From NCBI RefSeq assembly GCF_000711955.1, contig NZ_JONR01000039.1, positions 1 through 47,106 on the forward strand: a stretch of 47,106 nucleotides of DNA, read 5' to 3'. Made by a program: the position numbers and the translations under genes. Below are positions 25,462-33,187 of the stretch, one piece after another. Source of the stretch: Nevskia soli DSM 19509. Lineage in GTDB: Bacteria > Pseudomonadota > Gammaproteobacteria > Nevskiales > Nevskiaceae. How positions within the stretch are numbered: position 1 is the first letter of the stretch; every line of letters starts with the position of its first letter. The notes beneath the pieces are model-generated. The model searched no databases, was not told the origin of the DNA, and worked only from the letters and a program-made list of their open reading frames with translations.

Positions 25462-25833
25462 TCAGGACAGGGTGCTGTACCGGCTGGCGGCCAGGAACCA
25501 CGCGCAGTTCATCGCCGCGTGTAGCGCGATGCAGCGCCACAGGCTGCGCCGGCGCTCGTATAGCCAGCCCAGGCTCAGGGCAGGCGGAATCACCGCAAGG
25601 CCCAGCCACCAGGAGCGGGCCAGGCCGTGCGCCAGTGCGAACACCAGGGCGGTCGCCAGATTGGGTGCGGAGCAGAAACCCTTGCGCCGCAGCAGCAGCG
25701 GCAGATCGGCCGAGACGCGCAACAGGGTCTCCTGGATGCCGGTGCGGAACACGATCTCCTCCAGAACCGCCGCCGCGAGCAGCGACAGCAGCAGAGGCTG
25801 ATTCCATGAGGTGGCTTGCATGGGTGAATTCAT
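25462..25833 (-). CDS. mrtJ: CPBP-family glutamic intramembrane protease, MrtJ-like
   Basis: A 123-aa membrane protein with the three motifs of CAAX/CPBP glutamic proteases: EEIVFR, FALAH and HAAMN (EExxxR, FxxxH, HxxxN). It is much shorter than Rce1-type members and matches the compact proteases that pair with JDVT-CTERM proteins. The very next gene downstream has such a C-terminus, which supports the pairing. Start choice is uncertain: ATG at 25833 or 25821, or a TTG at 25893 overlapping the anti-sigma stop. The last would add 20 residues and couple translation. Expected role: cleavage of the sorting signal of the 1056-aa protein in the inner membrane. Confidence 0.75.
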   Translation of the reverse strand: MNSPMQATSWNQPLLLSLLAAAVLEEIVFRTGIQETLLRVSADLPLLLRRKGFCSAPNLATALVFALAHGLARSWWLGLAVIPPALSLGWLYERRRSLWRCIALHAAMNCAWFLAASRYSTLS

Positions 25834-25883
25834 GGCGATTGCCCGCGTCGCGATATCCGGTGGAGGTGCGCTGAAGCGATGCC

Positions 25884-26639
25884 TTAGCGCCAACCCCGCG
25901 CCATCAGCCGCCGCTCCTCTTCTCCGGACAAGGGTCGATGCAGTCCGAGACGGGGGGCCAGCTCGCCGCCGCCGGCCGCCGTTTCATAGCCATCGCCAAG
26001 GGCGGGCTTCGGCATGGACTCAGGCGTGGAGCGCAGCACCCAGCGATTGGCGTCACGGCAGGCCACGCCGCGCAAGGACTCGCCGGATGCGGCCGGAACC
26101 TTCAGATCGAATTCCCGGCAGACCACGCCGGCCTCGTCGTAACTCGCCAGTGGCAGTACTTCCACTTCGCGCGCGGCAAGAGTCAGGTGTCCCACCTCGC
26201 CGCTCGGCAGTCGATCGAGTGTGTCGTTCAGGCTTGCCGGCAATGGGCCCGTCGCTGCCAGCAGGCTGGCGGGTGTATCGCGGCCACGCCGTTCCAGGCC
26301 CGGCAGGGTGATCATCACGCCGAGCACCGTGGCGGCAATGGCCAATACAACCATGGCCGCACGCCGGCGCCTGCCGGCGCGGACTCCCCGTTCAGGGCGC
26401 ACGACAGCCTCGCTGCCCAGGGCCTGCACGGCATCGCAAAGGCGCTGCGGCACGGGCTGCCGCAGCACCGGACCGAACGCCTCACGCAGCAGGCGCCCCG
26501 ATGCCCGGAACATGTCGATGCGCGCGGCTATTTCCGGGTCGGCAGCGGTGGCTTCGCGCACGCGCGCCGCGTCAGGCGCGTGCAAGGCGCCATCGGCGTA
26601 GGCCATCAGCACCTCGTCGCTCCAGTCATGCGTGCTCAT
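25884..26639 (-). CDS. Membrane-bound anti-sigma factor
   Basis: A 251-aa protein with a cytoplasmic N-terminus (SDEVLMAYADGALHAPDAARV, in parts, about residues 6-30, the usual start of anti-sigma domains), an Arg-rich stop (GRRRRAA) and one transmembrane helix (MVVLAIAATVLGVMITLPG, about 95-113). A periplasmic part of about 135 aa follows, with two Cys. No HxxxCxxC zinc motif is present, so it is not a ZAS-type anti-sigma. Its ATG overlaps the sigma factor stop by 4 bp. It should hold the sigma factor at the membrane until an envelope signal releases it. Confidence 0.85.
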   Translation of the reverse strand: MSTHDWSDEVLMAYADGALHAPDAARVREATAADPEIAARIDMFRASGRLLREAFGPVLRQPVPQRLCDAVQALGSEAVVRPERGVRAGRRRRAAMVVLAIAATVLGVMITLPGLERRGRDTPASLLAATGPLPASLNDTLDRLPSGEVGHLTLAAREVEVLPLASYDEAGVVCREFDLKVPAASGESLRGVACRDANRWVLRSTPESMPKPALGDGYETAAGGGELAPRLGLHRPLSGEEERRLMARGWR

Positions 26640-27154
26640 GTAGCCACCCATCCGGCTTCGCCGGCACCCGCTTGCAGTCGGCGCATCAATTCGGATCTAG
26701 CCCTTGCCAGACGGCTCATCACGGTGCCCACCGGCACGCCGAGCACATCCGCCGCCTCCTGGTAGGTGAGCCCTTCAATCGGCACCAGAGCCAGCACCAC
26801 ACGCATCGATTCGGGCAGCTGTTTCATGATCCGCGCAACCTGTTCCAGCGCCAGCCCGGCTTCCATCCCTTGCGACCAGCGCTGATCCGGCACCACCTCC
26901 AGCGTCTCGGCACTCTCGCGGATGCCGTGCGTGGCGGCGGTACGGATTTCGTCGATGTGCAGGTTTTGCATGATTGTGAACATCCAGCTATCCATCCGCG
27001 TTCCCGGTTTCCACGTATCCCGCGCCACCCATGCGCGCTCGCAAGCTGCCTGCACCAAGTCGTCGGCCGCATCCAGAGAGCCGGTCCTGACCAGGGCGAA
27101 GCGCCGCAAGCGTGGCAGCAGCGCCGTCAGCTCGGTCTTGAAGTCCATGGTCAT
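26636..27154 (-). CDS. ECF RNA polymerase sigma factor
   Basis: A 172-aa sigma-70 family member with only regions 2 and 4. Region 2 spans about residues 10-75 (DAADDLVQAACERAW, MDSWMFTIMQNLHIDEIR) and region 4 about 110-160 (LPESMRVVLALVPIEGLTY, EAADVLGVPVGTVMSRLARA, the helix-turn-helix). It heads the nine-gene minus-strand unit. A -35/-10 pair of ECF type (GGAAT, 16 bp, CGTTC) lies 37-62 bp upstream, so it probably activates its own operon and perhaps the divergent S8 protease gene. Confidence 0.92.
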   Translation of the reverse strand: MTMDFKTELTALLPRLRRFALVRTGSLDAADDLVQAACERAWVARDTWKPGTRMDSWMFTIMQNLHIDEIRTAATHGIRESAETLEVVPDQRWSQGMEAGLALEQVARIMKQLPESMRVVLALVPIEGLTYQEAADVLGVPVGTVMSRLARARSELMRRLQAGAGEAGWVAT

Positions 27155-27190
27155 CGGCGGTGGCGTATGCTTCGCAGGCGTCTGATTGCA

Positions 27191-27216
27191 GAACGTGCGC
27201 CAGCGGAATTTATTCC
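27191..27216 (-). promoter_or_regulatory. Candidate ECF promoter of the sigma operon
   Basis: On the minus strand, GGAATAAA (27216-27209) is followed, 16 bases after GGAAT, by CGTTC (27195-27191). The GGAA(T/C) -35 and CGT -10 are typical of ECF sigma promoters, and the spacing is right. The -35 lies in a near-palindrome GGAATTTATTCC (27205-27216). Confidence 0.6.
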
Positions 27217-27218
27217 AT

Positions 27219-27244
27219 GAACTTTATTGCAGGCCGTTCCGTTT
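27219..27244 (+). promoter_or_regulatory. Candidate ECF promoter of the S8 protease gene
   Basis: GAAC at 27219-27222 and CGTTT at 27240-27244 are 17 bases apart, 30 bp before the start codon of the S8 protease gene. GGGGGAA at 27260-27266 would be the ribosome site. The match is weaker than for the minus strand. Confidence 0.4.
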
Positions 27245-27273
27245 AATCCTGTACAACCTGGGGGAATTAACCG

Positions 27274-28641
27274 ATGAATCTGAGAAGGCTGGCGCTTGCG
27301 TCGTTGCTCTCCACCATCGGCGGTGCGATGTTCAACGCACCTTGCCAGTTCGCCGCGCTGCTGCTCGGCGCCACACCATCGGCGCAGGCGCAGGACGACA
27401 AGGAAACCGAACGCGAACAGGAAAGCAACGACCGTGAGCGCGAACACGAGCACGAGTCCGAGCGAGAAACCGATAACAGCGGCGACCGCGAATCCGGGCG
27501 CGAAGAGAGCCGAGCCGACCTGGGCTTCGACACCGAGCCGGACGTGGTGCTGGCCATTGACATCACCGAGCAGGCCCGCAAGGAGGTGCGCAAGCTCGGC
27601 TTCCGGGTGATTGAGGAGGAACGCCTGGAAAGCCTTGGGTTCCGCCTGACGCAGCTGTCCACGCCAGGCGGCATTCCGCCGCGGCAGGCGTTGCTGCGCC
27701 TGCGCCAGGCCGACCCGTCCGGCGCCTATGACGTCGATCCGGTGTATGCGCAGGCCGCTGGCCAGCCGGCTTGCGCCGGCATCCGTTGCGAGCCGCAGAA
27801 AATGATCGGCTGGCCGCCGGGCGGCTGCAACAACGCAGTACGTATCGGACTGATCGACACCGCCGTAGAGAAATCCAGCCCGGCACTCGACGGTAGCCAC
27901 TTGCGGCAGAAGCATTTCGGCAATTCCGGTGCCACGCCGGAAGGTGCCGAGCATGGTACCGAAGTGGCAACCATCCTCGCCGGCAAAGCCGAAGCCGGAT
28001 TTTCCGGTTTGCTGCCGAAGGCGACACTGCTGGCGGCCAACGTCTTTGACTTCAGCCGTGGACGGGGCGAGTCGACCGACGCGGTGGCCATGGCGCGCGG
28101 CATGGACTGGCTGGTGACGCAGCAACCCGACGTCGTCAATGTCTCCATCGCCGGTCCGGATAACCTGGTGTTGCACGAGACCGTGCGACGCGCGGTGCAG
28201 CACGGCGTCGTCGTGGTCGCTGCGGCCGGCAACCTTGGGCCGGATGGCCCGCCGCGCTATCCGGCGGCTTATGCTGAAACCATTGCGGTGACCGCGCTGG
28301 ATCAAGATGGGCAGATTTATGCGAAGGCCAACCGGGGCGAATACATCGACGTTGCCGCGCCGGGCGTACACATCTGGTCGGCCGGCGCCGATGGCCGCGG
28401 CCGCTTTGTCGACGGAACCTCGTTTGCCGCACCTTATGTAAGTGCCGCCCTCGCGTTGCTGCGCGCCGCGGCACCGCTGCGTTCGCCTGCGGAATGGAAG
28501 CAGCAATTGCACCAGTCCGCGCCTCCTGCCGGCGGCAGCGCGATAAAGCAAACAGGCGCCGCCGCCTTGTTGCAGACGCACGGCTGTGTCGCAGCGGTGT
28601 TGCCTGATGCCACTGGCGGAGCGCATGACACTAGAAACTGA
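27274..28641 (+). CDS. Exported S8 family (subtilisin-like) serine protease
   Basis: A 455-aa protease. The first 40 residues act as a signal sequence (ends SAQA). A highly charged stretch (about residues 41-80, mostly Glu/Arg/Asp/His) comes next, then a probable pro-region (about 85-170) and the catalytic domain with Asp195 in GLIDTAVE, His227 in EHGTEVAT and Ser383 in GTSFAAPYVSA. The oxyanion Asn is in AAAGNLG. It is divergent from the ECF sigma gene and should be exported. It could process the anti-sigma factor, mature the large surface protein, or degrade misfolded envelope proteins; none of these is shown. Its last 11 bp overlap the convergent porin gene. Confidence 0.9.
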   Translation: MNLRRLALASLLSTIGGAMFNAPCQFAALLLGATPSAQAQDDKETEREQESNDREREHEHESERETDNSGDRESGREESRADLGFDTEPDVVLAIDITEQARKEVRKLGFRVIEEERLESLGFRLTQLSTPGGIPPRQALLRLRQADPSGAYDVDPVYAQAAGQPACAGIRCEPQKMIGWPPGGCNNAVRIGLIDTAVEKSSPALDGSHLRQKHFGNSGATPEGAEHGTEVATILAGKAEAGFSGLLPKATLLAANVFDFSRGRGESTDAVAMARGMDWLVTQQPDVVNVSIAGPDNLVLHETVRRAVQHGVVVVAAAGNLGPDGPPRYPAAYAETIAVTALDQDGQIYAKANRGEYIDVAAPGVHIWSAGADGRGRFVDGTSFAAPYVSAALALLRAAAPLRSPAEWKQQLHQSAPPAGGSAIKQTGAAALLQTHGCVAAVLPDATGGAHDTRN

Positions 28642-29869
28642 GCTGGAACTGCAGTTGCGCCACACTGGCATCGCGCTCGGTGCCGTCAGCCAGGCTGCGC
28701 CGCATTTTCTGGGCGGCTAGACTGATGCGCAAGGAATCTGCCGGGTACCAGTTCAGGCCCAGTGAAATCACGCTGCCGCGATCACCTCCGCCGGAGCGGA
28801 GATCGGTCGCACTCCAGCGCGCCGCCAACTCCCAGGCGCCATAACCGCCGAGCGTCACGGGCTGGTTCGGCGTGATGCCGCCAACCGTGCCATAGCGGGT
28901 GGAGTAGCTCCGTCGTTCTCCGGTCAACGACCAGCCGGCCTCGACATACTCGCCGCTCCAGCTCGGCCCGCCGCTCACATGCGCCTGGATGTACTCGGCA
29001 AGTACCAGCACGGGCCCCAGGCGCACCGCGCTTTCGCCGCCGAGCAGGCGGTAGCGGTCACTTTGCAGCTGCAACGACGAGCGTGGCGACAACCCGCTAA
29101 GCAATGCCGTCTCGCCGCTGCCGAACAGCTGCACGCCTGAACCGATGGCTGTTTCGCGAAAGCTGGTACTGGCACCCAGGTGCAGAAAGCCCAGTTCGCC
29201 CCGCAACGGTCTCCACGTACCACGCAGGCTCAATGCGTTTTCCGGATATTTGCCGGACAACGCGTAGCCAGCGCTGCGGCTGAAGATGCCACTGGACAAA
29301 CCCCAGTTGTCGCCGCGGTAGTTGAAACCGGCGCCGAATCCATAGTCCGGCCCGAGAAATGTCGGCGAGGGTCGCGCCACCAGCAGCGTGTCCGTGGAAT
29401 TGATCGATTCACCCAGGCTGAAAGGTTCAGGGAAGCGTCCCAGTTCGACTCGCACTGGCCAACCGCGGTATTCCAGCCAAAGATCGCGCAAGGACGGACG
29501 GTGCGCGAAATTGCCGGCCACGCGAAAGTACCAGTCGTCGTGCCAACGCAGCCGCAAGCCCAGGCGCGCCCGCCGCAAGGCATTGCGGCGTATGTCGACG
29601 GTAGCCGGCGCGTCGCCTCCCAGGCTCTTGACAAGCAGCGCGTCGTCTTGGACGCGAACGTACGCCTGCACATCGTATAGGCCGTATTGTGTTTCGCCCC
29701 GCGTGAGCTCGTAGGCAAGAACGTTCGGCGGCACTGCCCACCCGAGCAGCAAGCACCAAGCAGCGCCCGCCGGCACCAGGCAACACTCAAGAAAACACCT
29801 CCACGGCGAAGATGCTGCGGATCGCAGCTTGGGACAATCTACCAATTGCTTGCGAATCTCATCTCGCAT
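28631..29869 (-). CDS. Outer-membrane porin, OprO/OprP-like
   Basis: A 412-aa barrel protein. After a hydrophobic N-terminus (CLLLGWAVPPNVLA, about residues 39-52), it has many amphipathic strands, with DVQAYVRVQDDAL, ARLGLRLRWHDDWYFRVAGNF, LWLEYRGWPVRVELGRF and the GRFPEPFSLGE region of phosphate-selective porins. It closes QLQFQLSF with a terminal Phe. The start is uncertain because residues 1-35 are not signal-like; a later GTG would give a shorter signal peptide. The substrate could be phosphate, pyrophosphate or another anion. An FNR-like box lies about 80 bp upstream of the start. Confidence 0.8.
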   Translation of the reverse strand: MRDEIRKQLVDCPKLRSAASSPWRCFLECCLVPAGAAWCLLLGWAVPPNVLAYELTRGETQYGLYDVQAYVRVQDDALLVKSLGGDAPATVDIRRNALRRARLGLRLRWHDDWYFRVAGNFAHRPSLRDLWLEYRGWPVRVELGRFPEPFSLGESINSTDTLLVARPSPTFLGPDYGFGAGFNYRGDNWGLSSGIFSRSAGYALSGKYPENALSLRGTWRPLRGELGFLHLGASTSFRETAIGSGVQLFGSGETALLSGLSPRSSLQLQSDRYRLLGGESAVRLGPVLVLAEYIQAHVSGGPSWSGEYVEAGWSLTGERRSYSTRYGTVGGITPNQPVTLGGYGAWELAARWSATDLRSGGGDRGSVISLGLNWYPADSLRISLAAQKMRRSLADGTERDASVAQLQFQLSF

Positions 29870-30238
29870 TCCGGACGTCGATGCAGTTCATCGCCCCTCT
29901 GAAGCCAATTTTCCAATTGTCGGTTTTGCCGATGCTTCAAAGCTATGACCTGGGTCAACTGGGGCCCAATTCAGCCAGAAGGCCCATCATCTGAATCTAT
30001 GCACCGGAAATTCCATTCGTCGTTGTCGCAAGGGCGATGCTGGCGCGCGGCACCCGACTCCAGCTCTGCTGGGTTGAGATTCGAGACAAGCATTGGGAGA
30101 CATCCGCGATTCCAACCCCCCCGACCAGCGGCCGTCCGCGAATCGCAAATTGGGAGATTCCGTCCAGGATGACCTATGAATGGGCCACGAAGCGTATTGG
30201 CGAGCCCAGCACGAAACCTGTGACTGGAGGGTGACATT
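29870..30238. other. AT-richer intergenic stretch
   Basis: No gene is supported. It contains the FNR-like box at 29945-29958. A short frame ends at 30234, 5 bp before the small secreted ORF at 30239; it has no recognisable product. Composition is less GC-rich than in the flanks. Confidence 0.4.
29945..29958. promoter_or_regulatory. FNR/ANR-like box ATGACCTGGGTCAA
   Basis: One mismatch from TTGAC-N4-GTCAA, centred 82 bp upstream of the annotated porin start. Confidence 0.5.
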
Positions 30239-30355
30239 ATGAGGAAGTTACTTCTTGCAACTGGACTGGCCGCGTCGTTTGCGGCGCATGCAACGGACTG
30301 CAACTTCGGGGTGGTGCCGATCGGCACGCCACCACTATTTCGCCTCCCGGCCTAA
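30239..30355 (+). CDS. 38-aa secreted mini-protein or 5' gene remnant
   Basis: A short frame with a textbook signal peptide (MRKLLLATGLAASFAAHA, cut before TDCNFG) and a mature part of only about 20 residues. It has an excellent ribosome site (CTGGAGGG, 6 bases before the ATG). The good start signals followed by an abrupt end suggest a truncated gene for a larger periplasmic protein. An intact small secreted peptide is possible. Confidence 0.45.
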   Translation: MRKLLLATGLAASFAAHATDCNFGVVPIGTPPLFRLPA

Positions 30356-30577
30356 CTCTGATGGAGGTCGATCCGACGACCGGAGCCACGAAAGCCCATG
30401 ACAAGAGATGGGGCGCCCCTGAACCTGAAGCCGCGAGCGGCTGCTTACGATCGGCCAATTTTTTAACCTGAACGGCTGCTTTTGGCAGGACCTTTCGGTC
30501 GATCGCCACACAAGGGATGGAACGCCGGGTGGTTCATTCTGCCCCGTCATGTTTGATCGGAAGAGTTGGTCGACTTC

Positions 30578-30653
30578 ACCGGAATGCGCTTCGCCCATCG
30601 AGATGCTCGCGAAGCGGGCTACTCGGGACAGGCTTGTTCTGCCTTGCGGGATG
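30578..30653. repeat. Diverged copy of the 67-bp palindromic repeat
   Basis: Shares GGAATGCGCTTCGCCCATCG and ACTCGGGACAGGCTTGTT with the copies at 3632, 6608 and 35106. The central stem here is CTCGCGAAGCGGG, not GTTGCTTCGCAAC. Confidence 0.6.
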
Positions 30654-30714
30654 CAGCTTGTTGTTTCGGTGTCCCAACCGAGTTCACCTCAGTGGCAGGT
30701 TCACCGATGCCTGG

Positions 30715-30734
30715 ATTCCGGCTTTCGCCGGAAT
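30715..30734. repeat. REP-like hairpin
   Basis: A perfect 8-bp stem (ATTCCGGC and complement) with a TTTC loop lies in a sequence (CCTGGATTCCGG) that recurs in shortened form at 34428-34439. It lies 31 bp past the stop of the minus-strand methyltransferase gene and may help end its transcript. Confidence 0.6.
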
Positions 30735-30764
30735 GACGATGAGGTGTTGGTGTTCGCTGCGTGA

Positions 30765-31628
30765 TCAGCGTTGTGTCGGGCGTGCGCTCTTGGTGGCGAG
30801 GATGCCGTCGCCGTTGAGGTCGGTGGTGAAGCCGGCGCGTTGGAGGCGGGTGGCGACTTCGTTGGGGACGTCGCGGCGGGTGGTGAGTTTGTTGGGGGTG
30901 CCGGTGTAGTGGAAGAGTTTGCCTTTGTGTCTGAGAACGCGGGCGAGCTGGTCGTAGAAAATTTGGGAGTAGAGTTCGCCGGCGATGCCGAAGCGCGGAG
31001 GGTCGTGGAGGATGGCGTCGACGGATTCGTTGGGCAGGGTGGCGATGTATTGGGTGATGTCGGCGTTGCTGAGGGTGAGGGCGGCGGCGGATGGGGCGGT
31101 GCCGCTGTGGTCGGGGGACCAGGGGTTGAGGGTGCGCAGCCAGATGACGTCCGGGTTCTTTTCGCAGGAGAGGATTCTCTGGGCCTGGCCTTGCAGGCAC
31201 CAGGCGGCGAAGTAGCCGAGGCCGCCGCAGGTGTCGAGGATGGTTTTGCCGCGGGGCTGGATGAGATTGACCTTGCGCTCGGCGTCAGCGTAGGGCGAGA
31301 CGTGGGCGGTGGGGAGCATCTTGATGCCGTCGATCTCGAAGGTGGGTGGGCCCCATTCGGTGGGGACGAGCTTGATCAACGAGGTGGTGAAGCGGGAGAT
31401 GGGCTGGAAGCTGTCGCCGTCCCAGTGGTAGATCGTGCGGTCCTTGCAGGCTTCCATGTAAGGGAAGCTGCGGCCGTTCCAGGTCCATTCCCCTGCGCCG
31501 ATCTGCGCGGTGCTGATGGTGCGGCCGAGGTCGAGCGAGAGGTCGACGCTGGGCTGGCCCGCGGCGCGCGCGGCCAGCAGTGCGGTGTGGACTGGCAGGG
31601 TCAGCAGGGGGGCTTTGGTGTTGCTCAC
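30765..31628 (-). CDS. COG2521-like SAM-dependent methyltransferase
   Basis: A 287-aa protein that matches the pattern of predicted archaeal methyltransferases (COG2521). An N-terminal part has SLDLGRTISTAQIG, then a Rossmann fold with motif I TILDTCGGLGYFA (about residues 134-146), the acidic EKNPDVIWLRTLNPWSPDH, and motif IV LHDPPRFGIAGELYSQIFY, then GKLFHYTGTPNK. The DPPR motif recalls N/DPPY enzymes that modify nucleic-acid bases or side-chain nitrogens. The archaeal family is not fully characterised. It stands alone, upstream of a flavoprotein gene on the same strand, and was possibly gained by transfer. Confidence 0.8.
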   Translation of the reverse strand: MSNTKAPLLTLPVHTALLAARAAGQPSVDLSLDLGRTISTAQIGAGEWTWNGRSFPYMEACKDRTIYHWDGDSFQPISRFTTSLIKLVPTEWGPPTFEIDGIKMLPTAHVSPYADAERKVNLIQPRGKTILDTCGGLGYFAAWCLQGQAQRILSCEKNPDVIWLRTLNPWSPDHSGTAPSAAALTLSNADITQYIATLPNESVDAILHDPPRFGIAGELYSQIFYDQLARVLRHKGKLFHYTGTPNKLTTRRDVPNEVATRLQRAGFTTDLNGDGILATKSARPTQR

Positions 31629-31709
31629 TTTGCTTCGGGTTCCGGTGTGGGGCTTGGAATGACGCGGCGTACAGTAGCGAACGCGTAGAGGCGGGCGGGG
31701 TTCGCCGGC

Positions 31710-33086
31710 TCAGGCGGGATGCAGGTCCTGCAAAACGGTGGGCAGGAGTTCGGAGACGGTGGGGTGGATGTGTACGGCGCGGGCGACGGTTTTGTAGGCG
31801 GCGCCGGCGTACATGGTGTCGAGCAGGCAGTGGATGGCTTCGTCGCCGCCGATGCCGAGGATGGAGGCGCCGAGGATCTTCTCGCTGTCGGCGTCGACGA
31901 TGATCTTGATGAAGCCCAGGGTTTCGCCGCGTTCGACGGCGCGGCCGACGCGGGTCATGGGGCGGGTGCCGACGAGCAGGCGGTAGCCCTGTTTCTTCGC
32001 TTCGGTTTCGGTGAGGCCGATGCGGGCGAGCGGGGGATCGATGAACAGGGCGTAACAGGGGATGCGGTCGGAGAGTCGGCGCGGGGCTTCGTTGAAGACG
32101 GCGGCGGCGACGATTTCGTAGTCGTTGTAGGCGGTGTGGGTGAAGGCGCCGCGGCCGTTGCATTCGCCCAAGGCCCAGATGCCGGGGACGTTGCTGCGGC
32201 ATTGTTCGTCGACCTGGATGAAGCCGCGCCTGTCCAGTTGCACGCCGGCGGCTTCGAGTCCGAGATCGGCGGTGTTGGGTTCGCGGCCAGCGGCGAGGAG
32301 GAGGTGGCTGCCACTGAAGCGGCGCTGCGCGCTGCCGCAGGAGGCGGTGACAGTGATGTGGCCGGGCTCGCCTTCAAGGGCGAGGCAGTCGGCGGCGGAT
32401 TCGATGGTGATGCCTTCGGCGCTGAGGATGTCGCGCACGGCCGTGGAGACGTCCGGGTCTTCGCGCGGCAGTAGGGCGGGGCCGCGGTCGATCACCGTCA
32501 CTTGCGAGCCGAAGCGGCGGAACATTTGCGCGAATTCGAGGCCGACGTAGCTGCCGCCGACGATGAGCAGGTGTTCGGGCAGGTAATCCACTTCCATGAT
32601 GCTGCTGTTGGTGAGGTAGGGCAGGCGCTCAAGGCCGGGCAACGACGGCACCTGGGCGCGGCCGCCGACATCGATGAAGATTTGCGGGGCGGTGAGTTGC
32701 TGTTCGCCGAAGGCGACGGTGTTCGCCGAGAGGAAGCGGCCGTGGCCGTGGAAGACCTGGCCGTGCTTGAGGCCGCGCATCCATTTTTCGACGTTGCCGC
32801 TGGAGGTGTGGGCGACGGCCTGGGCGCGTTCGTGGACGCGGCGCATGTCGACGCGGATGTCGCCGCCGATGGCGACGCCGTAGTCGGCGGCGCGGCGGGC
32901 CATGTGGGCGGCGTAGGCGCTGGCGACCATGGTCTTGGTGGGCATGCAGCCAGTATTGACGCAGGTGCCGCCGAATTTGTCGCGCTCGATGACGGCGACT
33001 TTCATGCCGGCGGCGTCGAGGCGCGCGGCCAGGGCGGGATTGGCCTGGCCGGTGCCGATGAGGATGGCGTCGAAGGAGAGGGGCAT
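31710..33086 (-). CDS. Mercuric-reductase-like FAD-dependent disulfide oxidoreductase
   Basis: A 458-aa flavoprotein of the class I pyridine nucleotide-disulfide family. An FAD-binding start (AILIGTGQANPALAARL) precedes the redox-active pair GGTCVNTGCMPTKT (about residues 38-51). An NAD(P)-binding GGSYVGLEFAQMFRRFG, the second FAD motif GIWALGECN and the dimerisation domain with HIHPTVSELLPT (active-site His) follow. It lacks the N-terminal HMA domain and the C-terminal Cys pair of MerA, so it is one of the 'FAD-containing oxidoreductases' of unknown substrate. The ATG at 33086 follows AAGGAAGG. Confidence 0.88.
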   Translation of the reverse strand: MPLSFDAILIGTGQANPALAARLDAAGMKVAVIERDKFGGTCVNTGCMPTKTMVASAYAAHMARRAADYGVAIGGDIRVDMRRVHERAQAVAHTSSGNVEKWMRGLKHGQVFHGHGRFLSANTVAFGEQQLTAPQIFIDVGGRAQVPSLPGLERLPYLTNSSIMEVDYLPEHLLIVGGSYVGLEFAQMFRRFGSQVTVIDRGPALLPREDPDVSTAVRDILSAEGITIESAADCLALEGEPGHITVTASCGSAQRRFSGSHLLLAAGREPNTADLGLEAAGVQLDRRGFIQVDEQCRSNVPGIWALGECNGRGAFTHTAYNDYEIVAAAVFNEAPRRLSDRIPCYALFIDPPLARIGLTETEAKKQGYRLLVGTRPMTRVGRAVERGETLGFIKIIVDADSEKILGASILGIGGDEAIHCLLDTMYAGAAYKTVARAVHIHPTVSELLPTVLQDLHPA

Positions 33087-33187
33087 GGGGGAACCTTCCT
33101 TGGTGGGCTTTGGTGGTGATGACCCCGGCAGTATGCAGCGACTTGTCGGCGGCGGTGGCCCACTGGACCGGCTTTCCGGGCGGATGG

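Larger units (their letters stand above)
30356..30764. other. 409-bp intergenic stretch with repeats
   Basis: No gene is supported. It contains a diverged copy of the 67-bp repeat family (about 30578-30653, with ATGCTCGCGAAGCGGGCTAC at its core) and a hairpin ATTCCGGC-TTTC-GCCGGAAT at 30715-30734. The latter belongs to the widespread 'GGATTCCGGCTTTCGCCGG' type of intergenic repeat. Confidence 0.5.

Noticed and set aside
31719..32474. Plus-strand ORFs opposite the flavoprotein gene
   Set aside because: Gly/Asp/Val-rich antisense of a well-supported gene.
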